Shown here piece after piece: positions 51,572 to 60,609 of a stretch of DNA of 64,000 bases; the first letter of the stretch is position 1, and each line of letters starts with the position of its first letter. A program made the translations under genes and the position numbers. The notes beneath the pieces are model-generated. The model made no database searches and had not been told where the DNA came from. It worked only from the letters and a program-made list of their open reading frames with translations. Origin of the DNA: Leifsonia sp. 466MF (GTDB lineage Bacteria > Actinomycetota > Actinomycetes > Actinomycetales > Microbacteriaceae); the NCBI RefSeq assembly GCF_900100265.1, contig NZ_LT629696.1, positions 434,001 through 498,000 on the forward strand, written 5' to 3'.

Positions 51572-52960
51572 CTACTCCAATTCGACGGCTCTGACGGGCC
51601 GCGTGCGGATGTCCTCGATCTCGCCGCCTGCCTCATCGACCGACATCGCGGGCGTGGGGCGCCGGAACCCGCGGGTGAGCCAGAGGAGCCATAGGAAACC
51701 TGCGGCCAGCCAGGTGGACCCGATGATCAGTGCGGTCGGGCTCAGTCGGGTGAGCATGTAAAGGGTGACGCAGGCGCCCACGGCGGGGAGGATCACGTAC
51801 CCGACAACGCCGAGCGGTGTGGTCTTTCGTTTGCGGACGTAGAACGCGATCACGCAGATGTTCACGACGGTGAAACCGGTGAAGGCGCCGAAGTTGATGA
51901 AGGAGTAGGCGATGTCGGTGGTCAGGAACATGCCGACGACGCACATCAGTCCCGTGAACGCGATCGCCCAAATCGGTGTCTTGGTGACGGGGCTGACCCA
52001 GCCGAACAGTCGTTTGGACAGCACGCCGTCGCGTCCCATGAAGTAGAGCAGTCTGCTGGAGCTGAGCTGCACGGCGAGTCCCGACGCGAACCCGGCGACG
52101 ACGCCGGCCAGGTTGGTCCAGTCGGCGAAGGTCTGCCCGCCGACCTTCGTGGAAAGGATGTAGCCGCCCACTTGCTCGTCGCCCGGTCCGCCAAAGTTGA
52201 AGCCGGGGTGGACCAGCTGCATGACGTAGGCGACGCTGACGAACAGCAGCCCTCCGATCACGATCACCAGGATGACGGCGCGGGGGATCGTTTTGGATGC
52301 GTCCTTGGTCTCTTCCGACAACGTTGTGACCGCGTCGAATCCCAGGTATGAGTATGCGGCGATCGCGGCGGCCGCGGTCACTCCGCCGAGGCTGGTCTGG
52401 CTGTTCCAGACGGGGGTGATGTAGTCGTGAGCGGGATGGTGCACCAGAAAGACCAGACAGTACGCCACAAACAGCAGCACCAGGAAGACGGAGAACGCAG
52501 TGAGCACCATATTGACGCGGTCGCTGAGGACGAGTCCGATGATGTTGATGGCGGTGGTGAGACCGGCGTTGATGAGCATCCATGCCCACACCGGGATCTC
52601 CGGGAACTGGGCGTTGAGGTAGACCGATTGCACCAGCCAGGCCACCATCGGCAGGAAAAGATAGTCCAGCAGGATGCTCCAGCCGACCAGGAATCCGATG
52701 GGGGAGTTCAGGAGCCGGCGTGCGTAGAAGTAGGCGGAGCCGGACACCGGGTAATGCTTGGAGAGTTTGGAGTAGCTGATGGCCGTCAAAAGCATGGCCA
52801 ACGTGGCGATCAGGAAGGCGGTCGGGGCGGTTCCGGCGCTGGCGACGGCGATGACACCGAAGATCACCATCACCAGGCTCGGTGCCATGTAGGCCAGGCC
52901 GAATGCGACAACCGATGGCAGCCCGAGTCGCTTCTCGAGGTGGCCCTCGCGCTGACTCAT
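51572..52960 (-). CDS. APC-superfamily amino acid permease (second)
   Basis: A 462-residue membrane protein with about 12 helices. LGLPSVVAFGLAYMAPSL at the N-terminus, FDAVTTLSEETKDASKTIPRAI in the middle and a charged C-terminal tail are typical of APC transporters such as putrescine/amino-acid permeases. A ribosome binding site, GGAGG, lies inside the upstream 12-codon leader ORF whose stop overlaps this ATG (ATGA). Converges on gdhA, with 15 bases between stops. Confidence 0.9.
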   Translation of the reverse strand: MSQREGHLEKRLGLPSVVAFGLAYMAPSLVMVIFGVIAVASAGTAPTAFLIATLAMLLTAISYSKLSKHYPVSGSAYFYARRLLNSPIGFLVGWSILLDYLFLPMVAWLVQSVYLNAQFPEIPVWAWMLINAGLTTAINIIGLVLSDRVNMVLTAFSVFLVLLFVAYCLVFLVHHPAHDYITPVWNSQTSLGGVTAAAAIAAYSYLGFDAVTTLSEETKDASKTIPRAVILVIVIGGLLFVSVAYVMQLVHPGFNFGGPGDEQVGGYILSTKVGGQTFADWTNLAGVVAGFASGLAVQLSSSRLLYFMGRDGVLSKRLFGWVSPVTKTPIWAIAFTGLMCVVGMFLTTDIAYSFINFGAFTGFTVVNICVIAFYVRKRKTTPLGVVGYVILPAVGACVTLYMLTRLSPTALIIGSTWLAAGFLWLLWLTRGFRRPTPAMSVDEAGGEIEDIRTRPVRAVELE

Positions 52961-52995
52961 TTCGCGCCTCCGGCGACACAGTAGCGGGCACGCAT
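52957..52995 (-). CDS. Twelve-codon leader peptide in front of the APC permease
   Basis: An ORF reading MRARYCVAGGAK behind a strong GAGGAGG, with its TGA overlapping the permease ATG. The upstream sequence (52989-53030) is 37/42 identical to the upstream region of the secreted hydrolase gene, and the first codons ATGCGTG-C/T-… also resemble that gene's start. It may couple permease translation to leader translation. It could instead be a non-functional relic of the duplicated hydrolase start. Confidence 0.55.
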   Translation of the reverse strand: MRARYCVAGGAK

Positions 52996-53030
52996 GGGAT
53001 CCTCCTCGATCGATGGGTGCTCCTCAGTAT
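52989..53030 (-). repeat. 42-bp upstream repeat, copy 1
   Basis: Matches 54927-54968 with five mismatches; the shared part includes the ribosome binding site and start codon plus GATCCTCCTCGATCGATG and CCTCAG. It lies before the leader ORF and APC permease. Confidence 0.75.
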
Positions 53031-53103
53031 CGACCGTCGGTTGATGCCCGTCAAAGATTCGAAGTGCGTCGCCGCAATGCCTCCGAGGTATCGGATGCGC
53101 TCG

Positions 53104-54933
53104 TCAGTGGTGTCCTGAAGCGGGTGGGCTGGGGGTCGCGGTGCCGCCTCCCGTCATCGGGGCGAGCTTCGCAGATTGAGAGACCGCGGAGGCCCACACG
53201 AACTCATCGTTGTCGCTGAAGACGTAGTACGTTGAGCCGTTCGGCATCATTGCTACCGTGATACCGCCGAAGCCCGACATGAACGGGACGGTGAACGGCG
53301 TCGTGAAGGCGGGGTCGTTCACGGAGCTGTAGTCCTTCGCCCAGACGCCAGCGTTGTACCGCAGGACAGTGCTCCCGGTTACCGGCAGCCCGCGATCGGC
53401 GGGGTTGCGCTGCAGCGCCGCATCAAGGAGCCCGGGGTGGAGCAGCTGAACGCCATGGACGGCCCCGTGCTGTGGGCCCATGAGCCTGGCGACTTTCGCG
53501 ATCGAATCCTGGGTCCAGAACATTCCGTACCCGCCGAACGGTGCTCCCGTCGGCGAGTTGTCTGTGCGCAAGGTGGTGAGGGAGTCCGGGCCGACGCCGG
53601 CCGGGATCAGTACTTCGTTGCACAGCATGCTGAAGATGTCGGCACGGGGACCCTCGTGCTGGCGAAGCAGGGCGTTCATGGCCTGCACGGCGAGGTATGA
53701 GTCGGACGTGTGGTAGACCCACGTTGTTCCTGGCGTGGCCGAGCGGGGGTAGGACAGCGCTGTCGCGGTTTTCTGCGTCTCGCTCTCGGCGGCGAAGAAT
53801 GCGCTCATGGTGCTTCCGCCCTCATCGACTTCGTAGCCGGCGGAGGTGTAGTTTCCGGTCGCCATGTCGACCGCATCCCGGATCGTGACACCCTTCCACG
53901 CGGGCATTCCCGCCGCCTGTGGAATCAGCGCGGTGATCAACTCGTCTGCGACCGACGGTCCGTACTTCTGGGCCAGCCGCAGTAGCGCCAGAGTGCCGAA
54001 CGCAGTCTTGGCTGTGGAGTAGGAGGGCATCAGGACCTCGCTGCAGAACGGGTGCGGGCCTTGCCTGGTCGGGCAGTCGCCGACGTAGTTCACGCCGCCG
54101 TAGACGAAACCGAGCGTCGTGCGCGCCGATAGGGTGATGCCTGCGCCGAATGCCGAGGTGTCGATCCCCACGGCAGGGTAGTCCGTCGCGAGCTGCGCGA
54201 TGGGTCGCGTGGGGATGCGCGCAGCGAGCTCGGCGGCGAACCCGGCGCGGATTCGCTGCGCGTTCGCGACCTTCCCCTGGGTGACAGTGGCGGGCAGTTG
54301 CCCCCACATGTCGAACTGGAAATACTCGCAGGTCTCGCTCGTGATCTGGTACCGCAGGAGGGAGGTCTGGTTGCGTGAGAAAAGGAAGGTGATCAGCCCG
54401 TTGTGCACGCAGTTCGCGTTGCGCTCGATGAGGGAGAACGGGAGGGCGGCCCGGGTCAGTCTGCCGTCGCCGTTCTCCTGCCAGGCCCGGCCGACGCCGA
54501 GGGCGATGTTCCATGCGTCGTTCCCGGTGATCCGCACTCCGCGCTCAGCCGGAATCAGGTAGCTTCCCTTTTGCACGAGGGCGGCGGAGAAGTCGGGAAG
54601 ATGCTTCACGGCGGCGATCGACGAGTAATCATAGGGATCCCTGATCGCGCTGAAGCCACCGACCTCTCCCGCGTGCGAGACGGTCAGTGTGCCCTCGAAG
54701 GAGTTCCGGGGGTTCGCCGCACCAGCCGGCAGCCCGAATGCGCTGCTTGCGACCGTCCCCGCGGCGTCACCACTCTGCAGTTGCGCCGCTGTGAGCACCG
54801 TGCGGGAGACGGCGCCGTTCCCGCGCAGGTCACCGAACCCCCGCGCTTCCGCTGCTGTCGCGCCTGTCGCGATCACAAGACTTGACCCGATGACGATCGC
54901 CGCCAGGCCGGCGACAAGTTGACGCACACGCAT
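53104..54933 (-). CDS. Secreted SxxK serine hydrolase (class C beta-lactamase / penicillin-binding-like fold)
   Basis: A 609-residue exported protein with a Sec signal peptide (RQLVAGLAAIVIGSSLVIATGATAAEA, about residues 4-30). The catalytic motif SYSTAK gives Ser-x-x-Lys, and VYHTSDSYLAVQAM supplies the Tyr-x-Ser-like second motif. About 250 residues before the SxxK motif form an extra N-terminal domain of unknown role. The end is Gly/Pro/Thr-rich. Probably hydrolyses an external amide, ester or peptide. GAGGAGG precedes the ATG, which sits inside the 42-bp repeat shared with the permease. Confidence 0.78.
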   Translation of the reverse strand: MRVRQLVAGLAAIVIGSSLVIATGATAAEARGFGDLRGNGAVSRTVLTAAQLQSGDAAGTVASSAFGLPAGAANPRNSFEGTLTVSHAGEVGGFSAIRDPYDYSSIAAVKHLPDFSAALVQKGSYLIPAERGVRITGNDAWNIALGVGRAWQENGDGRLTRAALPFSLIERNANCVHNGLITFLFSRNQTSLLRYQITSETCEYFQFDMWGQLPATVTQGKVANAQRIRAGFAAELAARIPTRPIAQLATDYPAVGIDTSAFGAGITLSARTTLGFVYGGVNYVGDCPTRQGPHPFCSEVLMPSYSTAKTAFGTLALLRLAQKYGPSVADELITALIPQAAGMPAWKGVTIRDAVDMATGNYTSAGYEVDEGGSTMSAFFAAESETQKTATALSYPRSATPGTTWVYHTSDSYLAVQAMNALLRQHEGPRADIFSMLCNEVLIPAGVGPDSLTTLRTDNSPTGAPFGGYGMFWTQDSIAKVARLMGPQHGAVHGVQLLHPGLLDAALQRNPADRGLPVTGSTVLRYNAGVWAKDYSSVNDPAFTTPFTVPFMSGFGGITVAMMPNGSTYYVFSDNDEFVWASAVSQSAKLAPMTGGGTATPSPPASGHH

Positions 54934-54968
54934 GTGATCCTCCTCGATCGATGTGTGGGCCTCAGCAT
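54927..54968 (-). repeat. 42-bp upstream repeat, copy 2
   Basis: The second copy of the sequence at 52989-53030, here overlapping the first codons and ribosome binding site of the secreted hydrolase. The spacing to the start codon is the same in both copies. Confidence 0.75.
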
Positions 54969-55035
54969 GGGCGGTGGAGGGGATGCGCGTCCAAGACCTG
55001 TACTCTCTCTCGTCGATGCTTTCGCGGCATCAGAG

Positions 55036-55923
55036 TCAGTGCCGGCTCTGCGGATAGAGCTCGGCGACGAAGGCGCCGAGGTCGGAGAGGCAGTGCTGGA
55101 TGCGGGCGCCGGCGTAGTGCTTGTCATCCCAGACGCCGTAGAGAGTGATGGCGAGATCACCGTCGGCAGTGCGGATCGGGGCGGTGTGCAATCCGTAGCG
55201 GGAATCGTCCGACAGGATGCAGACACCGCGGCCGGCCGCTGCGAGGGCGAGGGCGAGGGAGAGCGAGGTCGTCTCAATGGCCGGCGTGTACGACAATCCG
55301 GCGCTCGTGACCGCGTTGTCGAACATCTGACGCACACCGTGCGCGCGGCTCATCACGATGAGCGGCTCCTGGACGAGCAGTTCGAGCGGCACGTTCGGCA
55401 TGTCCGCGAGTGGATGCTCCGGGTGCATCTGTGCCCAGAGGTAGGCGTACCCAACGACCTCTGAGCGGAACTCTGCTGGTGGCACTCGAGTGCCGACCGC
55501 GAAATCCGCGTCTCCTCCGGCGAGTACGTCGTATACGTCCTGAGGCAGCGACTCCACGACATTCTGGATGGCGCCTCGCGCGCCTTGGGAGACAATGAAC
55601 GGCGCGATGATGTCTGTCACCGTCGTGGTAGCCGATGCGACAGTGAGGCCCGCTCCGCTTCCGGCGGCGATCGCCTTCGCCGTGGAGGATGCGCGGGCGG
55701 CGTGAGCCAGAAGATCGCGCGCGATCGGAAGGAACGCCTGGCCGGCCGCCGTGAGGATCACCCCGCGCGGCACCCGCTCGAACAATGTGAAGCCGAGATC
55801 GCGTTCCAGCCCCCGGATCTGTCGGCTCAGCGAAGGCTGCGCCACACGCAACTCGTCCGCAGCGGCGTGCACCGTGCCGAACTCGCACACCGCCACGAAA
55901 TAACGAAGCAGGCGTAGGTCCAT
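55036..55923 (-). CDS. LysR-family transcriptional regulator
   Basis: A 295-residue LTTR. The N-terminal helix-turn-helix is LLRYFVAVCEFGTVHAAADELRVAQPSLSRQIRGLE with FTLFERVPRGV, and the effector domain includes TVTDIIAPFIVSQ. ATG 55923 is chosen since it begins the family core MDLRLLRYF. Divergent from the peptide-binding-protein gene, whose promoter region contains paired ATCAAGT sites; probably an activator of that operon and perhaps of the hydrolase and permease to its left. Confidence 0.92.
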   Translation of the reverse strand: MDLRLLRYFVAVCEFGTVHAAADELRVAQPSLSRQIRGLERDLGFTLFERVPRGVILTAAGQAFLPIARDLLAHAARASSTAKAIAAGSGAGLTVASATTTVTDIIAPFIVSQGARGAIQNVVESLPQDVYDVLAGGDADFAVGTRVPPAEFRSEVVGYAYLWAQMHPEHPLADMPNVPLELLVQEPLIVMSRAHGVRQMFDNAVTSAGLSYTPAIETTSLSLALALAAAGRGVCILSDDSRYGLHTAPIRTADGDLAITLYGVWDDKHYAGARIQHCLSDLGAFVAELYPQSRH

Positions 55924-55942
55924 CAATACCTCCGAAGCATCG

Positions 55943-55992
55943 ATCAAGTGATAATCAAGTATTGGCGAGTCTCGCTTCCGTGTCCATACACT
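55943..55992 (+). promoter_or_regulatory. Candidate LysR-binding site and dpp promoter
   Basis: ATCAAGT occurs at 55943-55949 and 55954-55960, 11 bases apart (one helical turn), inside a wider dyad CAATAC…GTATTG. TTGGCG (55962-55967) and TACACT (55987-55992), 19 bases apart, may be the -35 and -10 of the binding-protein gene. The site just upstream of the -35 fits activation by the divergent LysR protein. Confidence 0.5.
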
Positions 55993-56037
55993 GTCCCTAC
56001 TCCGCACCCGGCGGAACGTCTTCACAGTGAGGTGCAC

Positions 56038-57633
56038 ATGGACGTCACCCGAAACAAACGCGCCAGAATCGCTGCCCTGGGCATCGCGGCCGCGCTCAGT
56101 CTCGCAGCCCTCTCGGGTTGCTCTCCCTCATCGAGCGGCACCAGTGCTGACGGCGGTGTGCTCACCGTCGCGGCTTCCGCTGCCGTCACCACGTGGGACC
56201 CCGTTGCATCCTTCTCGACGGAGGCTCTCTACATGGGAAACCTCTACGAGCCTCTGCTCTGGAAGAACCCAGAGGGCTCAGCGAAGGCATTCACGCCTGC
56301 CATCGCCGAGAAGTGGGAGACCAGCGCGGATGGCCTGACCTGGACCTTCCACATCCGGAAAGGCGTCACCTTCCACGATGGCGAGAAGGTCGACGCGGAC
56401 GCGGTCGTGGGGAGCATCGAGGCCGCCCGCAAGCGAGCCGGAGCCGCCTTCATCTGGGCCCCGCTGGATTCCGTCACGGCAACGGACGCCTCGACCGTTG
56501 TCATGAAGCTGAAGTACTCGGCACCCATGGACCTGGTGGCGGCCTCCACATACGGCGCTTGGATCGTTGCGCCCAAGGCTCTCAAGGCATCCGCCTCGAA
56601 CGACAAGTACTTCGAGAAGGGCATCGAGGCGGGCACCGGTCCGTTCACGCTGAAGGACTACGAACCGGGCAAGAAAGTCGTGCTCCAGGCCTACAACAAG
56701 TACTGGAACACGAAGAACGCCCCGCACTACAAGATCGTGGACATCTCGATCACCCCGGACGCTGTGACTGCCCAGCAAATGCTCACGGCGAAGGAAGTGG
56801 ACTTCGCCACAACCATTCCGCTGGAGAACGTCGACTCCGTCGCAAAGCAGATGGGTGGAGAAGTGCGCGCGGCGAACTCGCCATTCAACTACCTGGCCTA
56901 CTTCAACACGCTCCGTGCCCCGCTGAACGATCCGAAGGTTCGACAGGCGCTCAGCTACGCGGTGCCGTACAAGGACCTCATCGATGTCGGCGTGCAGGGC
57001 TACGGTACCCAGTCGCACGGGCCCGTACCGAAGGGTATCTTCCCGTACAGCGAAAAGGTCCCGCAGTACAAGCAGGACCTCGAGAAGGCGAAGTCGCTCC
57101 TCGCCGAATCCGGGCACGCCAACGGGCTGACCCTGAACCTGACGTACGCGTCGGAGAACCCTGCCGAGACACGTTTCGTGCCGCTCATCAAGGATGCCTT
57201 CGCCAAGATCGGCGTCACCCTGAACGTCACCGCTGAGCTGTTCAACCAGCAGTGGGAGAAAGCGAAAGCGGACCCGGCGAACGCCCAGGACATCTTCGTC
57301 GTCAACTACTGGCCCACATACAGTGACGCCGGGTCCGACAACCTGAACTCCCTGTTCCACTCGTCGGAGAAGCCGTTCTTCAACCTCAGCTACTGGAAGA
57401 ACGCCGAGTACGACGCGCTGATCGACAAAGCCGGCACCCTCACCGGAAGCGACCGCGCCGCGGCCCAGGCGACGTACGAGAAGGCCATGGACCTGCTCGT
57501 CGAACAGGCACCTGGCTTGTTCCTGTTCGACGCACAATCGGTCACCATCATGCCCAAGGACCTGAAGTTCCAGAAGTTCAACGAGAACTACCCCTTCACG
57601 ACCTTCTTCGCGCCGATTGCGCCGGCCGTCTAA
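56038..57633 (+). CDS. Peptide/amide ABC transporter substrate-binding lipoprotein (DppA type)
   Basis: A 531-residue family 5 (SBP_bac_5) lipoprotein with lipobox LSGCS near residue 23. Signatures: GNLYEPLLWKNPEG, SADGLTWTFHIRKGVTFHDG, APMDLVAASTYG, YLAYFNTLRAPLNDPKVRQALSYA. This family binds oligopeptides, nickel or small amides. GAGGTG precedes ATG 56038. First gene of a six-gene operon ending with a NylB-like hydrolase. Confidence 0.92.
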   Translation: MDVTRNKRARIAALGIAAALSLAALSGCSPSSSGTSADGGVLTVAASAAVTTWDPVASFSTEALYMGNLYEPLLWKNPEGSAKAFTPAIAEKWETSADGLTWTFHIRKGVTFHDGEKVDADAVVGSIEAARKRAGAAFIWAPLDSVTATDASTVVMKLKYSAPMDLVAASTYGAWIVAPKALKASASNDKYFEKGIEAGTGPFTLKDYEPGKKVVLQAYNKYWNTKNAPHYKIVDISITPDAVTAQQMLTAKEVDFATTIPLENVDSVAKQMGGEVRAANSPFNYLAYFNTLRAPLNDPKVRQALSYAVPYKDLIDVGVQGYGTQSHGPVPKGIFPYSEKVPQYKQDLEKAKSLLAESGHANGLTLNLTYASENPAETRFVPLIKDAFAKIGVTLNVTAELFNQQWEKAKADPANAQDIFVVNYWPTYSDAGSDNLNSLFHSSEKPFFNLSYWKNAEYDALIDKAGTLTGSDRAAAQATYEKAMDLLVEQAPGLFLFDAQSVTIMPKDLKFQKFNENYPFTTFFAPIAPAV

Positions 57634-57648
57634 TCAAAACGAAACGCC

Positions 57649-57669
57649 GGGGCGGGCACGTCCCGCCCC
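57649..57669 (+). other. Hairpin after the binding-protein gene
   Basis: GGGGCGGG and CCCGCCCC form an 8-bp stem with loop CACGT between the binding-protein stop and the first permease. It likely protects or partly terminates the abundant binding-protein mRNA. Confidence 0.65.
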
Positions 57670-57701
57670 AGCGTGGCCTACCCCTTGAAGGAGGTGCTCC
57701 C

Positions 57702-58715
57702 ATGACACGGCTCATCGCCCGCCGAGTCGGATCTGCGCTGCTCGTGCTCCTCGTGATCACGCTTGTGGTATTCATCCTCTCCCGCGTCATCCCGTCCGAC
57801 CCGGCTGTCGTCTACGCCGGCCCCAAGGCTCCGCCCGCGGAGCTCGCCCGCATCCGCATCCGCCTCGGCTTCGACCGCCCCCTGCCCATCCAATACCTGG
57901 ACTACCTCTGGGGCCTCATCACCGGGAACTGGGGCGACTCGCTCTCGACCAAGCGCCCCGTGCTCCTGGAGCTCGCGACGCGGCTGCCGGCCACCCTCGA
58001 GCTGCTGTTCGCCGCCATGCTCTTCGCAACGGTCTTCGGCATCGTGCTCGGCGTGATCGCCTCCAAGCGCCCCGGCGGAATCGCCGACGGCGCCATCCGC
58101 ATCCTCTCCATCGGCGGTGTCTCGATGCCGGCCTTCTGGCTCGGACTGCTGCTCCAGGTCCTCTTCGTGGGCCAGCTGCACCTCCCGGCGACCGGCGCTT
58201 TCTCGACTCAAACGCAGTACCTGCACCCGATCGCGAACGTCACTGGCTTCCCTCTCTTCGACAGTCTCGTCACGGGCAACTTCGTGGCCTGGGGCGACGG
58301 GATGACGCACCTCATCCTGCCGGCGCTGACTCTCGCCGCCTACCCTCTCGGCCTCATCGCACGGATGACACGCGCATCGATGCTCGAGGTCCTCGGTCAG
58401 GACTACGTGTTCACGGCCAACGCGTACGGTGTGCGCTCATTCATGGTGCGCTGGCGGCTGGCTTTGAAGAACGCCTTGCCGCCGTCGATGACGATCATCG
58501 GGCTCGCTGCGGCGTACGCGCTGACCGCTACGTTCTTCGTCGAGGTGGTCTTCAACTGGCCCGGAATCGGGCAGTTCGCCAGCACCGCGATGCTGTCTGT
58601 CGACTATCCGTCGATCATGGCGATCACCTTGCTTGGCGCGTTCGGGTACCTCGTTGCCAACCTCGCCGTGGATCTCGTGCAAGCCCGACTCGACCCGAGA
58701 GTGAGGGCGTCATGA
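57702..58715 (+). CDS. Peptide ABC transporter permease (DppB type)
   Basis: A 337-residue permease with about six helices. The DppB-type N-terminus is RLIARRVGSALLVLLVITLVVF, then LGLDRP-like RLGFDRPLPIQYLDYLWG and the EAA-like loop MLEVLGQDYVFTANAYG. GGAGGT precedes the ATG. It overlaps the DppC-type gene by 4 bases (ATGA). Confidence 0.92.
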   Translation: MTRLIARRVGSALLVLLVITLVVFILSRVIPSDPAVVYAGPKAPPAELARIRIRLGFDRPLPIQYLDYLWGLITGNWGDSLSTKRPVLLELATRLPATLELLFAAMLFATVFGIVLGVIASKRPGGIADGAIRILSIGGVSMPAFWLGLLLQVLFVGQLHLPATGAFSTQTQYLHPIANVTGFPLFDSLVTGNFVAWGDGMTHLILPALTLAAYPLGLIARMTRASMLEVLGQDYVFTANAYGVRSFMVRWRLALKNALPPSMTIIGLAAAYALTATFFVEVVFNWPGIGQFASTAMLSVDYPSIMAITLLGAFGYLVANLAVDLVQARLDPRVRAS

Positions 58716-59629
58716 CTGTTACCCCGACCATGACCAGCGCCACGGCGGCACTCCGCCCGGCCGCCTTCTCCGCACGTGATACCGGGCTGAGCCGCTTGAT
58801 CCGGGTGCTCCGCACCGACTGGCTTGCTGCGGCCGGCCTCGCTATCGTCCTTCTCGTGATCATCTTGGCTGTGTTCGGCCAGTGGATAGCGCCCTTTCCG
58901 GCCCAGGGTCTCGGCGAGACCAGTGTCGCCACCCGCAACCTCGCCCCCAGCGTCACTCACGTCCTCGGCACGGATCAGCTCGGCCGCGATGTGCTCAGCC
59001 GTATCATCATGGGCGCGCGACCCGCACTCGTCATCTCGCTCGTGGTCGTGTTCATCGCCGCGGTGATCGGCATCCCTCTCGGCGCCATCGCCGGCTACCG
59101 CGGGGGCTGGCTTGACGACGTTCTGATGCGCGTCACCGAGGTGTTCCAGGCATTCCCGCCGCTGCTGCTTGCGATGGTGACCGTCGCCATCCTCGGCCCC
59201 AGCCTGTTCAACGCCGGCCTCGCGCTCGCCATCGCCTGGTGGCCCTGGTATGCCCGACTCGTACGGGCGGAGGCACGCTCCCTTCGCGATCGTCCGTTCG
59301 TAGAAGCCGCGCGAGCAATCGGTGTCCCGGCCTGGCGCCTCGTCAGCGTCCATATCCTGCGCAACTGCATGACACCGGTGCTGGTTCAGGCGACCGTCGA
59401 CATCGGCGCCGTCGTGCTCGCCGCCGGGTCGCTGGCCTTTCTCGGCCTCGGCGCGCAGCCGCCATCTCCGGACTGGGGCCTCATGGTGGCCGAAGGGCGC
59501 GGGCAGATCTTCACGTACTGGTGGATCTCTACGTTCCCCGGCCTCGCGATCTTTGCCACGGTCCTGGGCTTCAATCTGATCGGCGATGCGCTGCGCGACC
59601 TTTTCGACCCTCGGCAGGTGAAGCGATGA
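58712..59629 (+). CDS. Peptide ABC transporter permease (DppC type)
   Basis: A 305-residue permease with an N-terminal leader, HVLGTDQLGRDVLSRIIMGAR signature and EAARAIGVPAWRLVSVHILRN loop. This is the usual DppC/OppC layout. It overlaps the preceding and following genes by 4 bases each. Confidence 0.92.
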   Translation: MTVTPTMTSATAALRPAAFSARDTGLSRLIRVLRTDWLAAAGLAIVLLVIILAVFGQWIAPFPAQGLGETSVATRNLAPSVTHVLGTDQLGRDVLSRIIMGARPALVISLVVVFIAAVIGIPLGAIAGYRGGWLDDVLMRVTEVFQAFPPLLLAMVTVAILGPSLFNAGLALAIAWWPWYARLVRAEARSLRDRPFVEAARAIGVPAWRLVSVHILRNCMTPVLVQATVDIGAVVLAAGSLAFLGLGAQPPSPDWGLMVAEGRGQIFTYWWISTFPGLAIFATVLGFNLIGDALRDLFDPRQVKR

Positions 59630-60609
59630 GTGGAACGATCAGCGAAGCGATGACCGACCTGCTTCTCGTGGAGGACCTGGAGGTCGCGTTCGCAGAGCGA
59701 GGCCGGATCACCAACCGTCCGGTCCGCGGTGTCACCTTCTCGATCGCGCCGGGGGAGATCCTGGGTGTCGTCGGCGAGACCGGCTGCGGTAAGAGCCTGA
59801 CCGGACTGGCTGTGCTCGGCATGCTGCCTGAGGGCGCGCGCCCGTCCGGGCGGATCGTGCTCGATGGCACCGAGCAGGACTTCTCCGCCCCGTCCGCGGC
59901 ACGCGGCGATGTCGTCTCGATCGTCTTCCAGAACCCGGGCACGGCGTTCAACCCCGTCTTCACTCTCGGGGACCAGTTGCGAGGGGTGCTACGCCGCCAC
60001 CGTCGGATGAGCCGGGCCGAGGCAAAGGAGCGGATCCTCGACTACCTGGGCCTTGTCGGGCTCCCGGACCCCAGCCGCGTCTATGGCAGCCACCCGCATG
60101 AGCTCTCCGGTGGAATGCTGCAGCGTGTGATGATCGCGATGGCGCTTCTCTGCGAACCGCGCCTGCTGATCCTCGACGAGCCGACGACGGCACTGGATGT
60201 GACGATCGCGCGACAGATCCTGCAGCTCGTGCTGTCCCTGCGCGAACGCTTCGGTTTCGGCGTGCTGCTGATCACCCACAATCTCGGTGTGGTGCAGGAG
60301 ATCTGCGATTCTGTCGCGGTCTTGTACGCAGGTCGCGTGATCGAGCAGGGGCCTGCGGCGGAGGTGCTGCGCAACCCGGCGCATCCTTACACCCGTGGTC
60401 TGATCGGCGCGCTGCCGTCGCGGCGTCGACCCGGTCAGATGCTCGATGCGATCGCCGGATCGGTGCCGGCGAACCTGCTGGGCATCACGGGCTGCGCCTT
60501 CGCCGATCGCTGTCCGGCCGTGCAAGCCCGCTGCCGCATGACGGACCCGGCCCTGGAGCCCGTCGCCTCGATGCACGAGGCGGCATGCCTGAGAGTTGGA
60601 GAGCTGTGA
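59626..60609 (+). CDS. Peptide ABC transporter ATP-binding protein (DppD type)
   Basis: A 327-residue ATPase: Walker A GETGCGKS, signature LSGGMLQR, Walker B LLILDEPTTALD and the oligopeptide-type C-terminal cysteine cluster CAFADRCPAVQARC. The ATG overlaps the DppC stop (ATGA); sequence upstream in the same frame is a chance extension. Confidence 0.92.
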   Translation: MSGTISEAMTDLLLVEDLEVAFAERGRITNRPVRGVTFSIAPGEILGVVGETGCGKSLTGLAVLGMLPEGARPSGRIVLDGTEQDFSAPSAARGDVVSIVFQNPGTAFNPVFTLGDQLRGVLRRHRRMSRAEAKERILDYLGLVGLPDPSRVYGSHPHELSGGMLQRVMIAMALLCEPRLLILDEPTTALDVTIARQILQLVLSLRERFGFGVLLITHNLGVVQEICDSVAVLYAGRVIEQGPAAEVLRNPAHPYTRGLIGALPSRRRPGQMLDAIAGSVPANLLGITGCAFADRCPAVQARCRMTDPALEPVASMHEAACLRVGEL

